A stretch of DNA of 64,000 bases from the NCBI RefSeq assembly GCF_014250685.1, contig NZ_JACFAJ010000011.1, forward strand, positions 1-64,000. Direction: 5' to 3'. Source of the stretch: Cetobacterium sp. 2A (GTDB lineage Bacteria; Fusobacteriota; Fusobacteriia; Fusobacteriales; Fusobacteriaceae). The position numbers were made by a program, and so were the translations under genes. Position 1 is the first letter of the stretch, and each line of letters opens with the position of its first letter. Below, piece by piece: positions 50,189-59,315 of the stretch. The notes beneath the pieces are model-generated. The model saw nothing but the letters and a program-made list of their open reading frames with translations. It did not search any database and was not told the DNA's origin.

Positions 50189-50998
50189 TTAGTCTTCTTT
50201 TAAAAGTTCTAAAATTTTCAATGATTTTTTAGCAATTTCTTCACGCTTTGGGAGCATTGAAGAATTTTTTATATCCATATTAATGGCAAAGCCATAGATT
50301 TGTCCATTTTGTTCAACCCAACCAACAAACCATCCAATTGAAGGATTTAATTTTGCAGTAGCCCAACCAGTTTTTCCATAAAGAGTCCAATCTTTTCCTT
50401 TTTCTAATTCAATAATTTCACATACTGAATTTTGAATATCTTTAGGATAAGGAAGTTTCTTTGTCGCCAGTTTTGCCAAAAGTTCAGTTTGCTGGATTGC
50501 AGTTATTTCTAATGGACCTTCTAGCCAGAAAGTATCAATTTTATTACCGATTTTTTCATTACCATAATTTAATTTAGTTATATTTTTTTGCATATTTTTA
50601 AGTCCAATCATACGAGCTAGTTGCTTATAGGCTGGAACTTGAGATATTTTTATAGCTTTTTTTAAACTCATATCATTTTTCCAAGATTCTAAAAACACTT
50701 TTGAACCATCATAGTGATAAAATATCTCATCAACACTTTTTACAGCTCCAGTGGATAATCCTATTAAACTATTAAAAATTTTAAATGTCGATGCAGGTGG
50801 GTAATATTGTTCTCCACGTTTTTCATTATAACCTATAAATTCATTATTCTGTACATCATAAACTATAAATGTTCCTTTAATACCCTCATTTTTGAAGATG
50901 TTTGCTATTTGCTGATTATTTTTAAAATTAACTGCGTGAAGTTGGACATTTAGAATCATTAGTAACATTGAAATATAATAAATAATTCTTTTTTTCAT
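50189..50998 (-). CDS. Class D (OXA-type) beta-lactamase
   Basis: A 269-residue periplasmic serine beta-lactamase with a signal peptide (about residues 1-22). All class D motifs are in place: S70-T-F-K73 (the lysine that becomes carboxylated), S119-Q-V121, Y145-G-N147, Trp158 in FWLEGPL, and K209-T-G211. It resembles the chromosomal OXA-85-type enzymes of fusobacteria and should confer penicillin hydrolysis. It lies 26 bases after the rhodanese gene and is the last gene of the minus-strand transporter operon. Confidence 0.94.
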   Translation of the reverse strand: MKKRIIYYISMLLMILNVQLHAVNFKNNQQIANIFKNEGIKGTFIVYDVQNNEFIGYNEKRGEQYYPPASTFKIFNSLIGLSTGAVKSVDEIFYHYDGSKVFLESWKNDMSLKKAIKISQVPAYKQLARMIGLKNMQKNITKLNYGNEKIGNKIDTFWLEGPLEITAIQQTELLAKLATKKLPYPKDIQNSVCEIIELEKGKDWTLYGKTGWATAKLNPSIGWFVGWVEQNGQIYGFAINMDIKNSSMLPKREEIAKKSLKILELLKED

Positions 50999-51024
50999 AA
51001 AAATTAAAATCTCTCCTTTTCAAA

Positions 51025-51327
51025 TTATTTCCAAGTAGCTATTCCCTCTTGAGAATTATAAATATTTGTAAGTCCTTTTTCCAAAAGGATACAAGTTCCA
51101 GCAGCTGATCTAACACCATGAGCACAAAATACTATATAAGTTTTATCTTCATCGAGTTCATAAAATCTTTCTTCTAATTCATCTATAGGTATATTAACTG
51201 ATTCATCTATATGTTTTTCCCTATACTCGTCATCTGTTCTTACATCTAAAAGAATTGCTTTTTTATCTTTTAAAAGTTCTTTTACTTCATCTTGAGTTAA
51301 TGTTATATACCTCTTATTATCTATCAT
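51025..51327 (-). CDS. Single-domain rhodanese-like protein
   Basis: A 100-residue rhodanese module with LLDVRTDDEYREKHI near residue 26, NIPIDEL near 45 and the active-site loop VFCAHGVRSA near 70, whose Cys can carry persulfide. It could be a sulfurtransferase (GlpE/PspE-like). It sits 10 bases after the class A beta-lactamase homologue and 26 before the class D gene, an unusual setting; no signal peptide, so it is cytoplasmic. Confidence 0.93.
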   Translation of the reverse strand: MIDNKRYITLTQDEVKELLKDKKAILLDVRTDDEYREKHIDESVNIPIDELEERFYELDEDKTYIVFCAHGVRSAAGTCILLEKGLTNIYNSQEGIATWK

Positions 51328-51337
51328 AAATTCTCCT

Positions 51338-52075
51338 TTAAATAGTTTTATACCTATTATAAACTAGTTCGCCAACTAAATTATTTATAATAACTCCGTC
51401 TTTATTATTTTCTAAATCTTTAGTTAATACAACAATGTCGATATATTCATTATTTAAGAATAACCTTCCTGCATCGTGTTCAACACCAACTAAATCTCCT
51501 GTTTTATGCGCGAATTCAGCTTTTCTAAAAAAGTATAATGGAAGTTTTGAGTTGCACATCTGTTTTTTCAAAATATTTAAATTATTTTCATCTTGAAATA
51601 GTATTTCTAGAACTTTCAAAACATCTTCAGCGCTAGTAAAATTATCAAGCCCTCTTTTTTTACCTTCCATATCCATCATTTTTCTTCCTAAAACTGTATT
51701 CTTAAATCCATTTTCTATAATAATCTTATTAATTTTTTCTATTCCTAAGTAATCTATCAACATATTTGTTGCTGTATTGTCACTCAAACAAATCATAAGA
51801 TAACATAAATCTTTTACTGTTAGTTCTAATCCTTCATCTAAGGTTTGGAGCATTCCAAAACCTCCAACTTTTTCATCATTCTTTAGTTTTACTTTATTCT
51901 TATAATCATCTTTGGTTACTGATAATAACACAAATAATTTTATAAGACTTGCTGATGGGAATGTTACTTCAGGGTTTATATCTATTCTATTTCCTTTGTT
52001 GTCTTTTATAATTATAGCTGTAATCCCAGACTTGTCCTTTAATATATTTTTAACTTCATTCAACATATTTTTCAA
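51338..52075 (-). CDS. Class A beta-lactamase-like serine hydrolase without signal peptide
   Basis: A 245-residue protein with the full class A motif set: S43-L-I-K46, S98-D-N100, Glu137 in KMMDMEGKKRG (the omega-loop general base) and K191-T-G193. The fold and spacing fit class A, but the protein begins directly with the mature domain and has no export signal, unlike true beta-lactamases. It may be a cytoplasmic serine amidase or a beta-lactamase that leaves by another route. It starts 3 bases after the substrate-binding-protein gene. Confidence 0.88.
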   Translation of the reverse strand: MKNMLNEVKNILKDKSGITAIIIKDNKGNRIDINPEVTFPSASLIKLFVLLSVTKDDYKNKVKLKNDEKVGGFGMLQTLDEGLELTVKDLCYLMICLSDNTATNMLIDYLGIEKINKIIIENGFKNTVLGRKMMDMEGKKRGLDNFTSAEDVLKVLEILFQDENNLNILKKQMCNSKLPLYFFRKAEFAHKTGDLVGVEHDAGRLFLNNEYIDIVVLTKDLENNKDGVIINNLVGELVYNRYKTI

Positions 52076-52078
52076 CTC

Positions 52079-52804
52079 CTAATTGAAATGTTTTTGAATC
52101 AATATTTCATAAGTTCCATCTTTTTGAATTTCCTCAAGAGCCTTATTTATATTTTCTATAAGTTCTTTTGAATCTTTTCTTCCAGCTATAGCATATTTTT
52201 CTTCGTCTCCATCAATTTCAACTATTTTTAGACCTTTATTTTTATTAACATAACTTTTAGATGGAGCTGAATCAAGAATAACTGCATCTATTTTTCCAGA
52301 TTTTAAAGCCATAATTGCACCAAATGGAGCATTATATTTTTCAGATTTGATTTCGGGTATTTTAGAAATAATTAAGTCACCTGTATAACCAAGTATAGTT
52401 CCAACTTTTTTTCCTTTTAAATCTTCAAAGTTTTGAGGAGCGCTTGAAACATCCTCCACAATAAGAACTTGCTTAGCAATAAAATAATCATCAGTAAAAT
52501 CTACGAATTTTTTTCTATCTTCAGTTGCTGTCATACCTGCGATAATTAAATCAACTTTTTTTGCTTGAAGAGCTGGTAAAAGTCCATCAAAAGATAAATT
52601 TTCTATTTTTATATTCAAATCTAATTTTTTACCAATTTCATTGATTAAATCGATATCAAATCCAACTACTTTTCCATTATCCAGATACTCGAATGGTGCA
52701 AATTCTGCATTTGTGCCAATGATTAAAGTTTCTTTGGCAACTGATAAAAGACTAAACATAGTAAAAATAACTCCAACTTTTAATAAATAAATAAATTTTT
52801 TCAT
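52079..52804 (-). CDS. Polar amino-acid ABC transporter substrate-binding protein
   Basis: A 241-residue family 3 solute-binding protein. After a signal peptide (about residues 1-23) it shows IIGTNAEFAPFEYLDNGKV, GFDIDLINEIGKKL and DLIIAGMTATEDRKKFVDFT, with the conserved Arg and Asp that bind the amino-acid carboxylate and amine. I use ATG 52804, which follows GGGGAGTGATTATT. The cargo may be a basic amino acid, suggested by the Arg-rich leader peptide upstream. Confidence 0.93.
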   Translation of the reverse strand: MKKFIYLLKVGVIFTMFSLLSVAKETLIIGTNAEFAPFEYLDNGKVVGFDIDLINEIGKKLDLNIKIENLSFDGLLPALQAKKVDLIIAGMTATEDRKKFVDFTDDYFIAKQVLIVEDVSSAPQNFEDLKGKKVGTILGYTGDLIISKIPEIKSEKYNAPFGAIMALKSGKIDAVILDSAPSKSYVNKNKGLKIVEIDGDEEKYAIAGRKDSKELIENINKALEEIQKDGTYEILIQKHFN

Positions 52805-52829
52805 AATAATCACTCCCCTTATTTTATAA

Positions 52830-53558
52830 TTAATGATTTAATATTTTATCTAAAAATTCTTTTGTTCTGTTATTTTTAGGATTTTCAAACATCTCTTCTG
52901 GAGCTGAATCTTCTAAAATTTTTCCTTGATCCATAAATAAAACTCTATCTGCTACACTTCGAGCAAAGCCCATTTCATGCGTTACAACAACCATAGTCAT
53001 TCCATCTTTTGCTAAGTCTCTCATTACATCTAAAACTTCTTTTACCATCTCAGGATCTAGAGCAGAAGTCGGTTCGTCAAAAAGCATTATATTTGGCTCC
53101 ATTGCTAATGCTCTAGCAATTGCAATTCTTTGTTTTTGGCCACCAGAAAGCTGATTCGGATAATTACTGGCTTTATCTTCCAGTCCTACTTTTTTTAAAA
53201 GTTGTAGAGCTTTTATATCTGCATCTTCTTTTGAAATTTTCTTTACCTTTATTGGAGATAAAGTTAAATTTTCTAGAACAGTTTTATGAGGAAAAAGATT
53301 AAAGTGTTGGAACACCATTCCGATATTTCTTCTAATTTCATTTATATCGGTTTCTTTATCAACTATATTTATATCTTCTATTTTAATTATACCTTTTGTG
53401 GGTATTTCCAATCTGTTTAAACATCTTAAAAATGTTGATTTTCCACTTCCCGATGGTCCAATTATTGCAACAACCTCTCCTTGTTTTATATGCACATCAA
53501 TTTCTTTTAAAACATGCAGGTTACCATAATGTTTTTCTAATTTATCAACTTTAATCAC
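52830..53558 (-). CDS. Polar amino-acid ABC transporter ATP-binding protein (GlnQ-like)
   Basis: A 242-residue ATPase with Walker [10 protein letters not shown] near residue 33, Q-loop [12 protein letters not shown], signature LSGGQKQR near 137, Walker [14 protein letters not shown] near 157 and [16 protein letters not shown] near 188. Its start overlaps the permease stop by 8 bases. It energises amino-acid import. Confidence 0.95.
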   Translation of the reverse strand: MIKVDKLEKHYGNLHVLKEIDVHIKQGEVVAIIGPSGSGKSTFLRCLNRLEIPTKGIIKIEDINIVDKETDINEIRRNIGMVFQHFNLFPHKTVLENLTLSPIKVKKISKEDADIKALQLLKKVGLEDKASNYPNQLSGGQKQRIAIARALAMEPNIMLFDEPTSALDPEMVKEVLDVMRDLAKDGMTMVVVTHEMGFARSVADRVLFMDQGKILEDSAPEEMFENPKNNRTKEFLDKILNH

Positions 53559-54261
53559 TTATCTTTAACCCTCCCTCTATTTTTCTAGTAAATCTTGTAA
53601 ATACTGTTGTTAGAAGTAAGTAGATGATACCTACAACTAGTAAAGGCTCAACACCTCTATAAGTTTGACTTGTAATTATATTTGCAGATCTTAGTAAGTC
53701 GACTCCTCCTATAAAACCAACTATTGAAGTTTCTTTTAGAAGAGTTATAAACTCACTAGCCAATGCGGGAAGAATCTTTTTAAAAGCCTGGGGCGTAATG
53801 ACTTCAACCATAGCCACGGGATAGCTCATTCCTAGAGCTCTAGCAGCTTCCATTTGACCTTTGTCTAACCCTTCTATCCCAGCTCTTATAATCTCAGCTA
53901 CATATGCTGCTGAATTCATTCCAAAAGCTATTCCTGAAATTATTAGAATTGGAGTTTCTCTTAAAAATCCTACAAATATTATATTGGCTAAAATCATTAG
54001 TTGAACAACTGCAGGAGTTCCTCTTATAATATCAATATAAAATAATGCAAACCAATTCAACGGATTAAAGTTTTCATATTTTTTAAACTTTTTAAAAGGA
54101 TAAAAATGAGATATTCTCATAAGAGCAAAGATAACTCCTAATATCACTCCTAATATTGCTGATAAAATTGTTACTGATAAAGAGAAAAGTAAGCCGTCAA
54201 TTATGTATTGGTATCTACCTCCGTCTAAAAATATTTCTTTTAAAGTATTTAAGTATTCCAT
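53551..54261 (-). CDS. Polar amino-acid ABC transporter permease
   Basis: A 236-residue HisM/GlnP-type permease with about five helices and the EAA loop [23 protein letters not shown]-like sequence near residues 137-158. Two adjacent ATG codons are possible (54264 and 54261); GGGGGA lies too close to the first, so I prefer the second. It is the first structural gene after the leader and terminator described at 54299-54465. Confidence 0.94.
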   Translation of the reverse strand: MEYLNTLKEIFLDGGRYQYIIDGLLFSLSVTILSAILGVILGVIFALMRISHFYPFKKFKKYENFNPLNWFALFYIDIIRGTPAVVQLMILANIIFVGFLRETPILIISGIAFGMNSAAYVAEIIRAGIEGLDKGQMEAARALGMSYPVAMVEVITPQAFKKILPALASEFITLLKETSIVGFIGGVDLLRSANIITSQTYRGVEPLLVVGIIYLLLTTVFTRFTRKIEGGLKISD

Positions 54262-54298
54262 CATTCCCCCTGTTCTGATAATATTTTTATAAATAAAA

Positions 54299-54339
54299 AC
54301 CCCTAAAATAAGGTCTATGAATAGACTTATCCTAGGGGT
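54299..54339 (-). terminator. Leader terminator hairpin (candidate attenuator) of the amino-acid transporter operon
   Basis: A long hairpin: ACCCCTA (54299-54305) pairs with TAGGGGT (54333-54339), with inner stems ATAA/TTAT and TCTAT/ATAGA. On the minus strand it is followed by a TTTTTATTT tract, so it can end transcription between the leader ORF and the permease gene. Confidence 0.8.
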
Positions 54340-54378
54340 CTTTTTTACTTCTAAATATAAAAGTTATATTTTAACGAG

Positions 54379-54465
54379 TTATATAAGAATAGTTACCTGT
54401 CTAAGAAATCTCATAGAGTTTATATTTAATTTATATTGTCTATTTTGATTTCTCATCCTTAACAT
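54379..54465 (-). CDS. Arginine-rich 28-residue leader peptide
   Basis: A short ORF missed by length cut-offs. ATG at 54465 follows a strong GAGGAGGTAAGATT. It encodes 28 residues, starting MLRMRNQNRQYK and ending VTILI, with five Arg, one Lys, and many Asn/Gln. It lies between a consensus promoter and a terminator hairpin ahead of a polar amino-acid ABC transporter, the arrangement of a transcription-attenuation leader. The strong ribosome site argues that it is translated. Whether Arg codons sense arginine supply is inference; the codons are scattered rather than in a run. Confidence 0.65.
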   Translation of the reverse strand: MLRMRNQNRQYKLNINSMRFLRQVTILI

Positions 54466-54496
54466 AATCTTACCTCCTCTTTTTATCTTTTGATGA

Positions 54497-54525
54497 ATAA
54501 TACAACTTTTTGAAAATTATGTCAA
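54497..54525 (-). promoter_or_regulatory. Consensus promoter of the leader/amino-acid transporter operon
   Basis: On the minus strand TTGACA (54525-54520), a 17-base spacer and TATTAT (54502-54497). The -35 box overlaps the end of tctA, so the operon starts with its own promoter. Confidence 0.8.
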
Positions 54526-56022
54526 TATTTTTTCTTCTTTCTCACAAATTTCTTTTTTGTGATTTTTTCTTATAGCAGAAATTAAAGATGTAATTGTTAG
54601 AATTAGGAAAACTATAGTTATTGGTCTTGTCCATAGGAATGAGTAAGAACCATTATACATAAGAACAGCTTTTCTTAAATTTGTTTCTAACATAGGACCT
54701 AAAATTATTGCCAGAACAATAGGAGAACTAGGCATTTTTATTTTAGTCATAATATACCCAATTATTCCAAAAATAAAGGTTACGATGACATCAAACAAAC
54801 TATTATTCATAGAGTATGATCCAATAGTTGATAAAATTAAAATACTTGGAATCATTAAAACTTTTGGAATTTCAACAATTCTACTATAAAATTTTATTCC
54901 TCCTAACCCAACACCTAAAAGAATTATGTTTCCTAAAATCATTGCACTAAATAATCCATAAACTATATCAGGATTTTGTTCAAATAGAAGTGGTCCTGGA
55001 GTTAATCCTTGTACTATTAGTGCTCCTAATAATACGGCTGCAACTGCATCTCCTGGAACTCCTAGAGTTAGTAATGGAACTAACGCACCACCTGTTACTC
55101 CGTTATTTCCAGCTTCTGGAGCTGAAATTCCAATTAAACTTCCTTCACCAAATTTTTCATTTTTATTACTTCTTTTAGCTTCGTTATAACAAACAAATGC
55201 TGCTATATCTGCTCCAGCTCCTGGAATTGAACCTATAAAAGTTCCAAGTATTCCAGATTTTATCATTGTAGGTAATGCCTGTTTTATCTCTTTAAAAGAC
55301 ATATAATTTTTATCTATTTTTACATTAGTTTTTACTTCTTTTTCGTTAACTAATATTTCAATTTGATTAAATACTTCTGATACGGCAAATAGACCGATTA
55401 GAACAGGAATAACAGAAAATCCATTGAGTAAATCAATCATTCCAAAAGTAAATCTTGGATAACTGGTAATAGAATCCATACCAACTGTAGAGATTAATAA
55501 ACCAATAATTCCCGCAATAATTCCTCTTAAAAAATTTTCTGATGAAATACTTGCGATTATAGTTAAGCCAAAAAGTGCTAAAGCAAAATACTCTGGTGCA
55601 CTAAATCTCAGTGCAAATTTTGCAAGAAATGGAGACACTGTCACCAAAGCTACGCAACTAACTAATCCTCCGACAACAGAAGCTATTGTTGAGGCACTCA
55701 GAGCTTTTGAAGCTTGTCCTTTTTGTACCATAGGATATCCATCTAAACAAGTTGCAGCAGAAGCTGGCGTTCCCGGTGTATTTAATAGAATTGCAGATAT
55801 CGATCCACCATAAATAGCACCAATATATATTCCAACTAGCATAATTAGACCAGTTATAGCTTCCATTCCAAAAGTAAAAGGAAGAAGAATTGCAACTCCC
55901 ATTGTTGCCGTAAGACCTGGCAATGCTCCGATAACAACTCCACCAATTACTCCTGTTATTAGATAAAATAGATTTCCCATTTGAAGTGCTGTTGCAAATC
56001 CATTTAAAAGATATTCAAACAT
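54517..56022 (-). CDS. tctA: Tripartite tricarboxylate transporter large permease (TctA)
   Basis: A 501-residue inner-membrane protein with about twelve helices and TctA landmarks GALPGLTATMGVAILLPFTF near residue 32, IYGGSISAILLNTPGTPAS near 70 and GSIPGAGADIAAF near 265. It is the large transport subunit of a binding-protein-dependent secondary transporter. With kdgA and kdgK in the same operon, the likely cargo is a uronate, aldonate or KDG-like sugar acid rather than citrate. Confidence 0.95.
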   Translation of the reverse strand: MFEYLLNGFATALQMGNLFYLITGVIGGVVIGALPGLTATMGVAILLPFTFGMEAITGLIMLVGIYIGAIYGGSISAILLNTPGTPASAATCLDGYPMVQKGQASKALSASTIASVVGGLVSCVALVTVSPFLAKFALRFSAPEYFALALFGLTIIASISSENFLRGIIAGIIGLLISTVGMDSITSYPRFTFGMIDLLNGFSVIPVLIGLFAVSEVFNQIEILVNEKEVKTNVKIDKNYMSFKEIKQALPTMIKSGILGTFIGSIPGAGADIAAFVCYNEAKRSNKNEKFGEGSLIGISAPEAGNNGVTGGALVPLLTLGVPGDAVAAVLLGALIVQGLTPGPLLFEQNPDIVYGLFSAMILGNIILLGVGLGGIKFYSRIVEIPKVLMIPSILILSTIGSYSMNNSLFDVIVTFIFGIIGYIMTKIKMPSSPIVLAIILGPMLETNLRKAVLMYNGSYSFLWTRPITIVFLILTITSLISAIRKNHKKEICEKEEKILT

Positions 56023-56059
56023 TTTTCCTCCTTGTTATTATTTATTCTGTTATTCAAAA

Positions 56060-56500
56060 TTATAGTAAGATTCCAGTAGGTAAAGAAATTTTAAATACAT
56101 TTGTAAATAATAAATAAATTACCGATGGAAATAACAAGGAGAAAATAATTTTATTACGTGTAGATTTAGTTTTTAAAACTGAAATTACAGCAAAAGAAAA
56201 TAAAATAGTTGATAACAAATAACCAATTGTATCGATTAAAAAAATATACATAATAACTAACCCTATAGTAATAAACGTATATTTCGACTCTTTTGAAAAT
56301 TTAGCACTTTTATGATTTGCTTTAAAAGTACCAATAAACATTAATATAGAAAGGATCACTAATATTAAAGATATTACTTTCGGAAAAAAATCTACTCCTA
56401 ATCCATTATCAATCATAAATCCTTCTTGAAATTGTGTCGCAGTATAGTATACCGATATCCCTATACAGCAGAGTACGAAAGAAAAAATTCTATCTATCAA
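56060..56500 (-). CDS. tctB: Tripartite tricarboxylate transporter small permease (TctB)
   Basis: A 146-residue membrane protein with four hydrophobic helices (about residues 4-20, 35-55, 70-100, 110-145), the size and form of TctB. It lies between tctC and tctA with gaps of 17 and 37 bases, so it is the small subunit of the same transporter. Confidence 0.88.
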   Translation of the reverse strand: MIDRIFSFVLCCIGISVYYTATQFQEGFMIDNGLGVDFFPKVISLILVILSILMFIGTFKANHKSAKFSKESKYTFITIGLVIMYIFLIDTIGYLLSTILFSFAVISVLKTKSTRNKIIFSLLFPSVIYLLFTNVFKISLPTGILL

Positions 56501-56517
56501 TATTATGTTCCTCCTAA

Positions 56518-57441
56518 TTATAAGTTCTCAAGAATATTATTTATAGTAATAGTATCCTCTTCAATAAAATTCACAAATTCATTTGAATCTAGATAATTAA
56601 TTCCAAAATTTGAATTATTCATAAACTCTTTGAATTCTTCTGATTTTGTTGCCTTTTCAAAAGCTGAAGATAAAACTTTCTTTGCCTCTTCATCTGTTCC
56701 CTTAGGTACAGCTAGTCCTCTCCAAGTTCCAGAAATTATGTTATATCCTTGTTCTTTTAAAGTTGGGATATCGTTTAGTGTTTCTAATCTATTACTTGCC
56801 ATAATACCGATAGCTTTTAGTTGACCACCTTTTATTTGTCCAATAGCTTCTCCCGGTCCAACAATTGTAAAGTCTGAATGATTACCTAAAACAGCTGGGA
56901 TAGATTCTCCTGCTCCGTTATATGGAATATGATTAAATTTAACTTTTTCAGATGTTTCAATTGCTAAAGCATAAAAATTTGGTTTAGCCGTGCTAGCAAA
57001 TTTAACCATGTTTGGATTTTCTTTTGCATCATTTATTAAATCTGATATGTTGTTGTATTTAGAATCTTTATTAACTAAAACAATTGCAGGATCCATATTG
57101 ATTAAACCAATTAAATCGAAATCTTTTGAAGTTATTGGAGATAATTTCATTAACGGTAAAGATATTATTTCTCTAGTAATCATTGTTACAGTATATCCAT
57201 CTTTTTTAGTTTTAGCACCATAAGTCATTCCAACAGCACCTGCACCACCAGTTTTGTTAATTATAATGATAGGTTTATTTAATTCTTTCTCAGCTATACT
57301 TGCAAGTTTTCTAGCAACAGCATCAGTTCCTCCACCTGCTCCGAATGGAACAACTAAATTAATATTCTTGCTTGGATAATTTTTAGCAAATGAAACCACA
57401 GTAATTAAAATAAAAATAAGTAATCCTAATTTTTTCTTCAT
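56518..57441 (-). CDS. tctC: Tripartite tricarboxylate transporter substrate-binding protein (TctC/Bug)
   Basis: A 307-residue periplasmic receptor: signal peptide (about residues 1-20), then YPSKNINLVVPFGAGGGTDA (the typical Bug ligand-binding start), IINKTGGAGAVG near 61 and YNGAGESIPAVLGNHSD near 175. It captures a carboxylate for TctA/TctB. It follows kdgK by 33 bases with a GGGGGA site. Confidence 0.94.
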   Translation of the reverse strand: MKKKLGLLIFILITVVSFAKNYPSKNINLVVPFGAGGGTDAVARKLASIAEKELNKPIIIINKTGGAGAVGMTYGAKTKKDGYTVTMITREIISLPLMKLSPITSKDFDLIGLINMDPAIVLVNKDSKYNNISDLINDAKENPNMVKFASTAKPNFYALAIETSEKVKFNHIPYNGAGESIPAVLGNHSDFTIVGPGEAIGQIKGGQLKAIGIMASNRLETLNDIPTLKEQGYNIISGTWRGLAVPKGTDEEAKKVLSSAFEKATKSEEFKEFMNNSNFGINYLDSNEFVNFIEEDTITINNILENL

Positions 57442-57474
57442 AAAATCCCCCTTAAAAATTAATGTTAATATAGT

Positions 57475-58515
57475 TTATCTGTTTAGTTCACTTCCGTACG
57501 ATCCGCATTCATGTCCTGCTATAATTGATTTTACAATTTTTAAATCAGCGCATGTTGTATCTCCGATGATTGTATTTTTCAATACCGAATTGGCATTTCC
57601 ATATTTCACAGCCTCTTTAGCACTATTATATTCTAAAAGACCGTATAAAACTCCTGATACATAAGCATCCCCGCTTCCTATTCTATCAAGAATTTCAATA
57701 TTTTCATAAGGAGTTTCCGTATAAAATTCATCATGTTTTGCACTATATATTATTGATGTGAAATTATGAGATTTTGGTGAGTTTACGACTCTTCTTGTAC
57801 TAGCTATAAGCCCAATGTTATAAGTCTTTGAAAATTCTTTAATTATATTTTCTAATTCTCCAGATTTTTTAAACATTTTTCTTAATGTCTCTTCAGAAAT
57901 AAATAAAATATCAATATATGGTAAAATTTCCTCTATACTTTCCTTTGCAGTTTCCTCATCCCATAAGTTAGCTCTAAAATTTACATCAAATGAGATTAAG
58001 GTATTATTCTCTTTAAATTTTTTTATTAGTTCTTTGGAAAGAATATTTGAATTTTCACATAATCCTAAAGATATTCCACTAGTATGAAAAATTTTAGTAC
58101 TGTTGTAAAGCTCATCTTTTAATTCATTGATATTTAAAGAAAAAAATGATGAATTATTTCTATCGTATACAACATTTGGCTTTCTAGGGTATGACCCAGA
58201 CTCGAAGTAATATAAAGCTAATCTTTGAGAACTTGAGTTATCATCAACTATAAACTCTTGGCTGACACCGTTGCTTCTAATCATTTTTCTAGCGTATCTT
58301 CCAAGTTCATTAGTTGGTAATTTTGTTATTATAGAGCTATTTAATCCTAGTGATTTTGCCCCAACAGCTATGTTATACTCAGAACCCCCAATTTGTTTTT
58401 CCAGTAGAGATCCTTGAACTAACATTTCCCCATTGATAGAAGAAAGTCTCATAATTATTTCACCAGATGTTATAATATCATATTTCTTATCTCCAAAATT
58501 AAATATTTCTTCCAT
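57475..58515 (-). CDS. kdgK: 2-dehydro-3-deoxygluconate kinase (PfkB family)
   Basis: A 346-residue carbohydrate kinase with the PfkB signatures GGSEYNIAVGAKSLG near residue 43 and DRIGSGDAYVSGVLYGLL near 286-303, including the catalytic Asp. It phosphorylates KDG to 2-keto-3-deoxy-6-phosphogluconate, the substrate of the aldolase encoded 2 bases upstream. Length and operon context support KdgK over other PfkB kinases. Confidence 0.92.
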   Translation of the reverse strand: MEEIFNFGDKKYDIITSGEIIMRLSSINGEMLVQGSLLEKQIGGSEYNIAVGAKSLGLNSSIITKLPTNELGRYARKMIRSNGVSQEFIVDDNSSSQRLALYYFESGSYPRKPNVVYDRNNSSFFSLNINELKDELYNSTKIFHTSGISLGLCENSNILSKELIKKFKENNTLISFDVNFRANLWDEETAKESIEEILPYIDILFISEETLRKMFKKSGELENIIKEFSKTYNIGLIASTRRVVNSPKSHNFTSIIYSAKHDEFYTETPYENIEILDRIGSGDAYVSGVLYGLLEYNSAKEAVKYGNANSVLKNTIIGDTTCADLKIVKSIIAGHECGSYGSELNR

Positions 58516-58517
58516 AT

Positions 58518-59141
58518 TTAAACTCCTTTTATTTTCTCGATAAATTCTTTAGAAGCTTTTATAATTTCTTCACTTGTTCCAGACGCTAAGTTTCCACCTA
58601 TCCCAACAGCTACAACTCCATTACTAAACCATTCTCTAATGTTTTCTAGATTAACTCCACCAGTTGGCATAATATTAGCTTGTGGCAATGGAGCCTTGAT
58701 TGCTTTTATAAAACTTGGTCCAAAAGCACTTCCAGGAAATAATTTAACTATATCTACACCATATTCCATAGCGGTTGTTATTTCTTTGATAGTCATACAA
58801 CCGGCTAAATAAGGAATTTGATATAAATTGCATAATTTTGCAATTGATTTTTCAAAATGAGGAGATACTATGTATTCTGCTCCAGCTAAAATAGCTATTC
58901 TTGCTGTAGTGGAATCTAAAACTGTTCCTGCACCAATTAGTAAATTTTTATCTGCAAACTCCTCTTTTAAACACTTAATTACATCTGTTGCATTTGGAAT
59001 GGTATATGTAACCTCGATAGCCTTGATTCCTCCCTGAATACAAGCATCTGAAACTCTAATAGCTTCTTTGATATTTTCGCTTCTAATAACGGCTACTATT
59101 TTTGAATCTATGATTCTATTTAAAGTATTAATTTTCTTCAT
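58518..59141 (-). CDS. kdgA: KDPG aldolase (2-dehydro-3-deoxy-phosphogluconate aldolase)
   Basis: A 207-residue class I aldolase with IEVTYTIPN near residue 41, IGAGTV near 71, YIVSPHF near 90 and the Schiff-base lysine in VDIVKLFPGSAFGPSF near 131, then MPTGGVN. It splits KDPG into pyruvate and glyceraldehyde-3-phosphate. It is the first gene of the kdgA-kdgK-tctCBA operon, starting after AAAAGGAGATAT. Confidence 0.95.
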   Translation of the reverse strand: MKKINTLNRIIDSKIVAVIRSENIKEAIRVSDACIQGGIKAIEVTYTIPNATDVIKCLKEEFADKNLLIGAGTVLDSTTARIAILAGAEYIVSPHFEKSIAKLCNLYQIPYLAGCMTIKEITTAMEYGVDIVKLFPGSAFGPSFIKAIKAPLPQANIMPTGGVNLENIREWFSNGVVAVGIGGNLASGTSEEIIKASKEFIEKIKGV

Positions 59142-59188
59142 GATATCTCCTTTTTAAGATTGTTTATATACAATTTATACTAAATAAA

Positions 59189-59236
59189 ATTATATAATGC
59201 AATTATAAAACATCAATTAAGTTCCACTTATGAAAC
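59189..59236 (-). promoter_or_regulatory. Promoter of the kdgA-kdgK-tct operon with candidate KdgR-like operator
   Basis: Minus-strand TTGATG (59216-59211), a 16-base spacer and TATAAT (59194-59189). Directly upstream lies GTTCCACTTATGAAAC (59221-59236), an imperfect palindrome related to the perfect one at 59316-59331. Confidence 0.55.
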
Positions 59237-59315
59237 TCAATATCTAATTTTATGATTATTATGAATATTTTTCTGTAAAATTTACTGTTTAAGGGTAATT
59301 TTAGTTAAAACTTTT

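Noticed and set aside
49819-50232. Two short plus-strand ORFs (69 and 60 codons) rich in Phe and Ile
   Set aside because: No ribosome site; the Phe-rich text is what poly-A-rich minus-strand coding-like DNA gives in the complementary frame, and the second ORF runs through a terminator into the class D gene.
54297-54525. T-box riboswitch before the amino-acid transporter
   Set aside because: No T-box consensus (TGGNACCGCG-like) or specifier stem was found; a translated leader ORF explains the region better.
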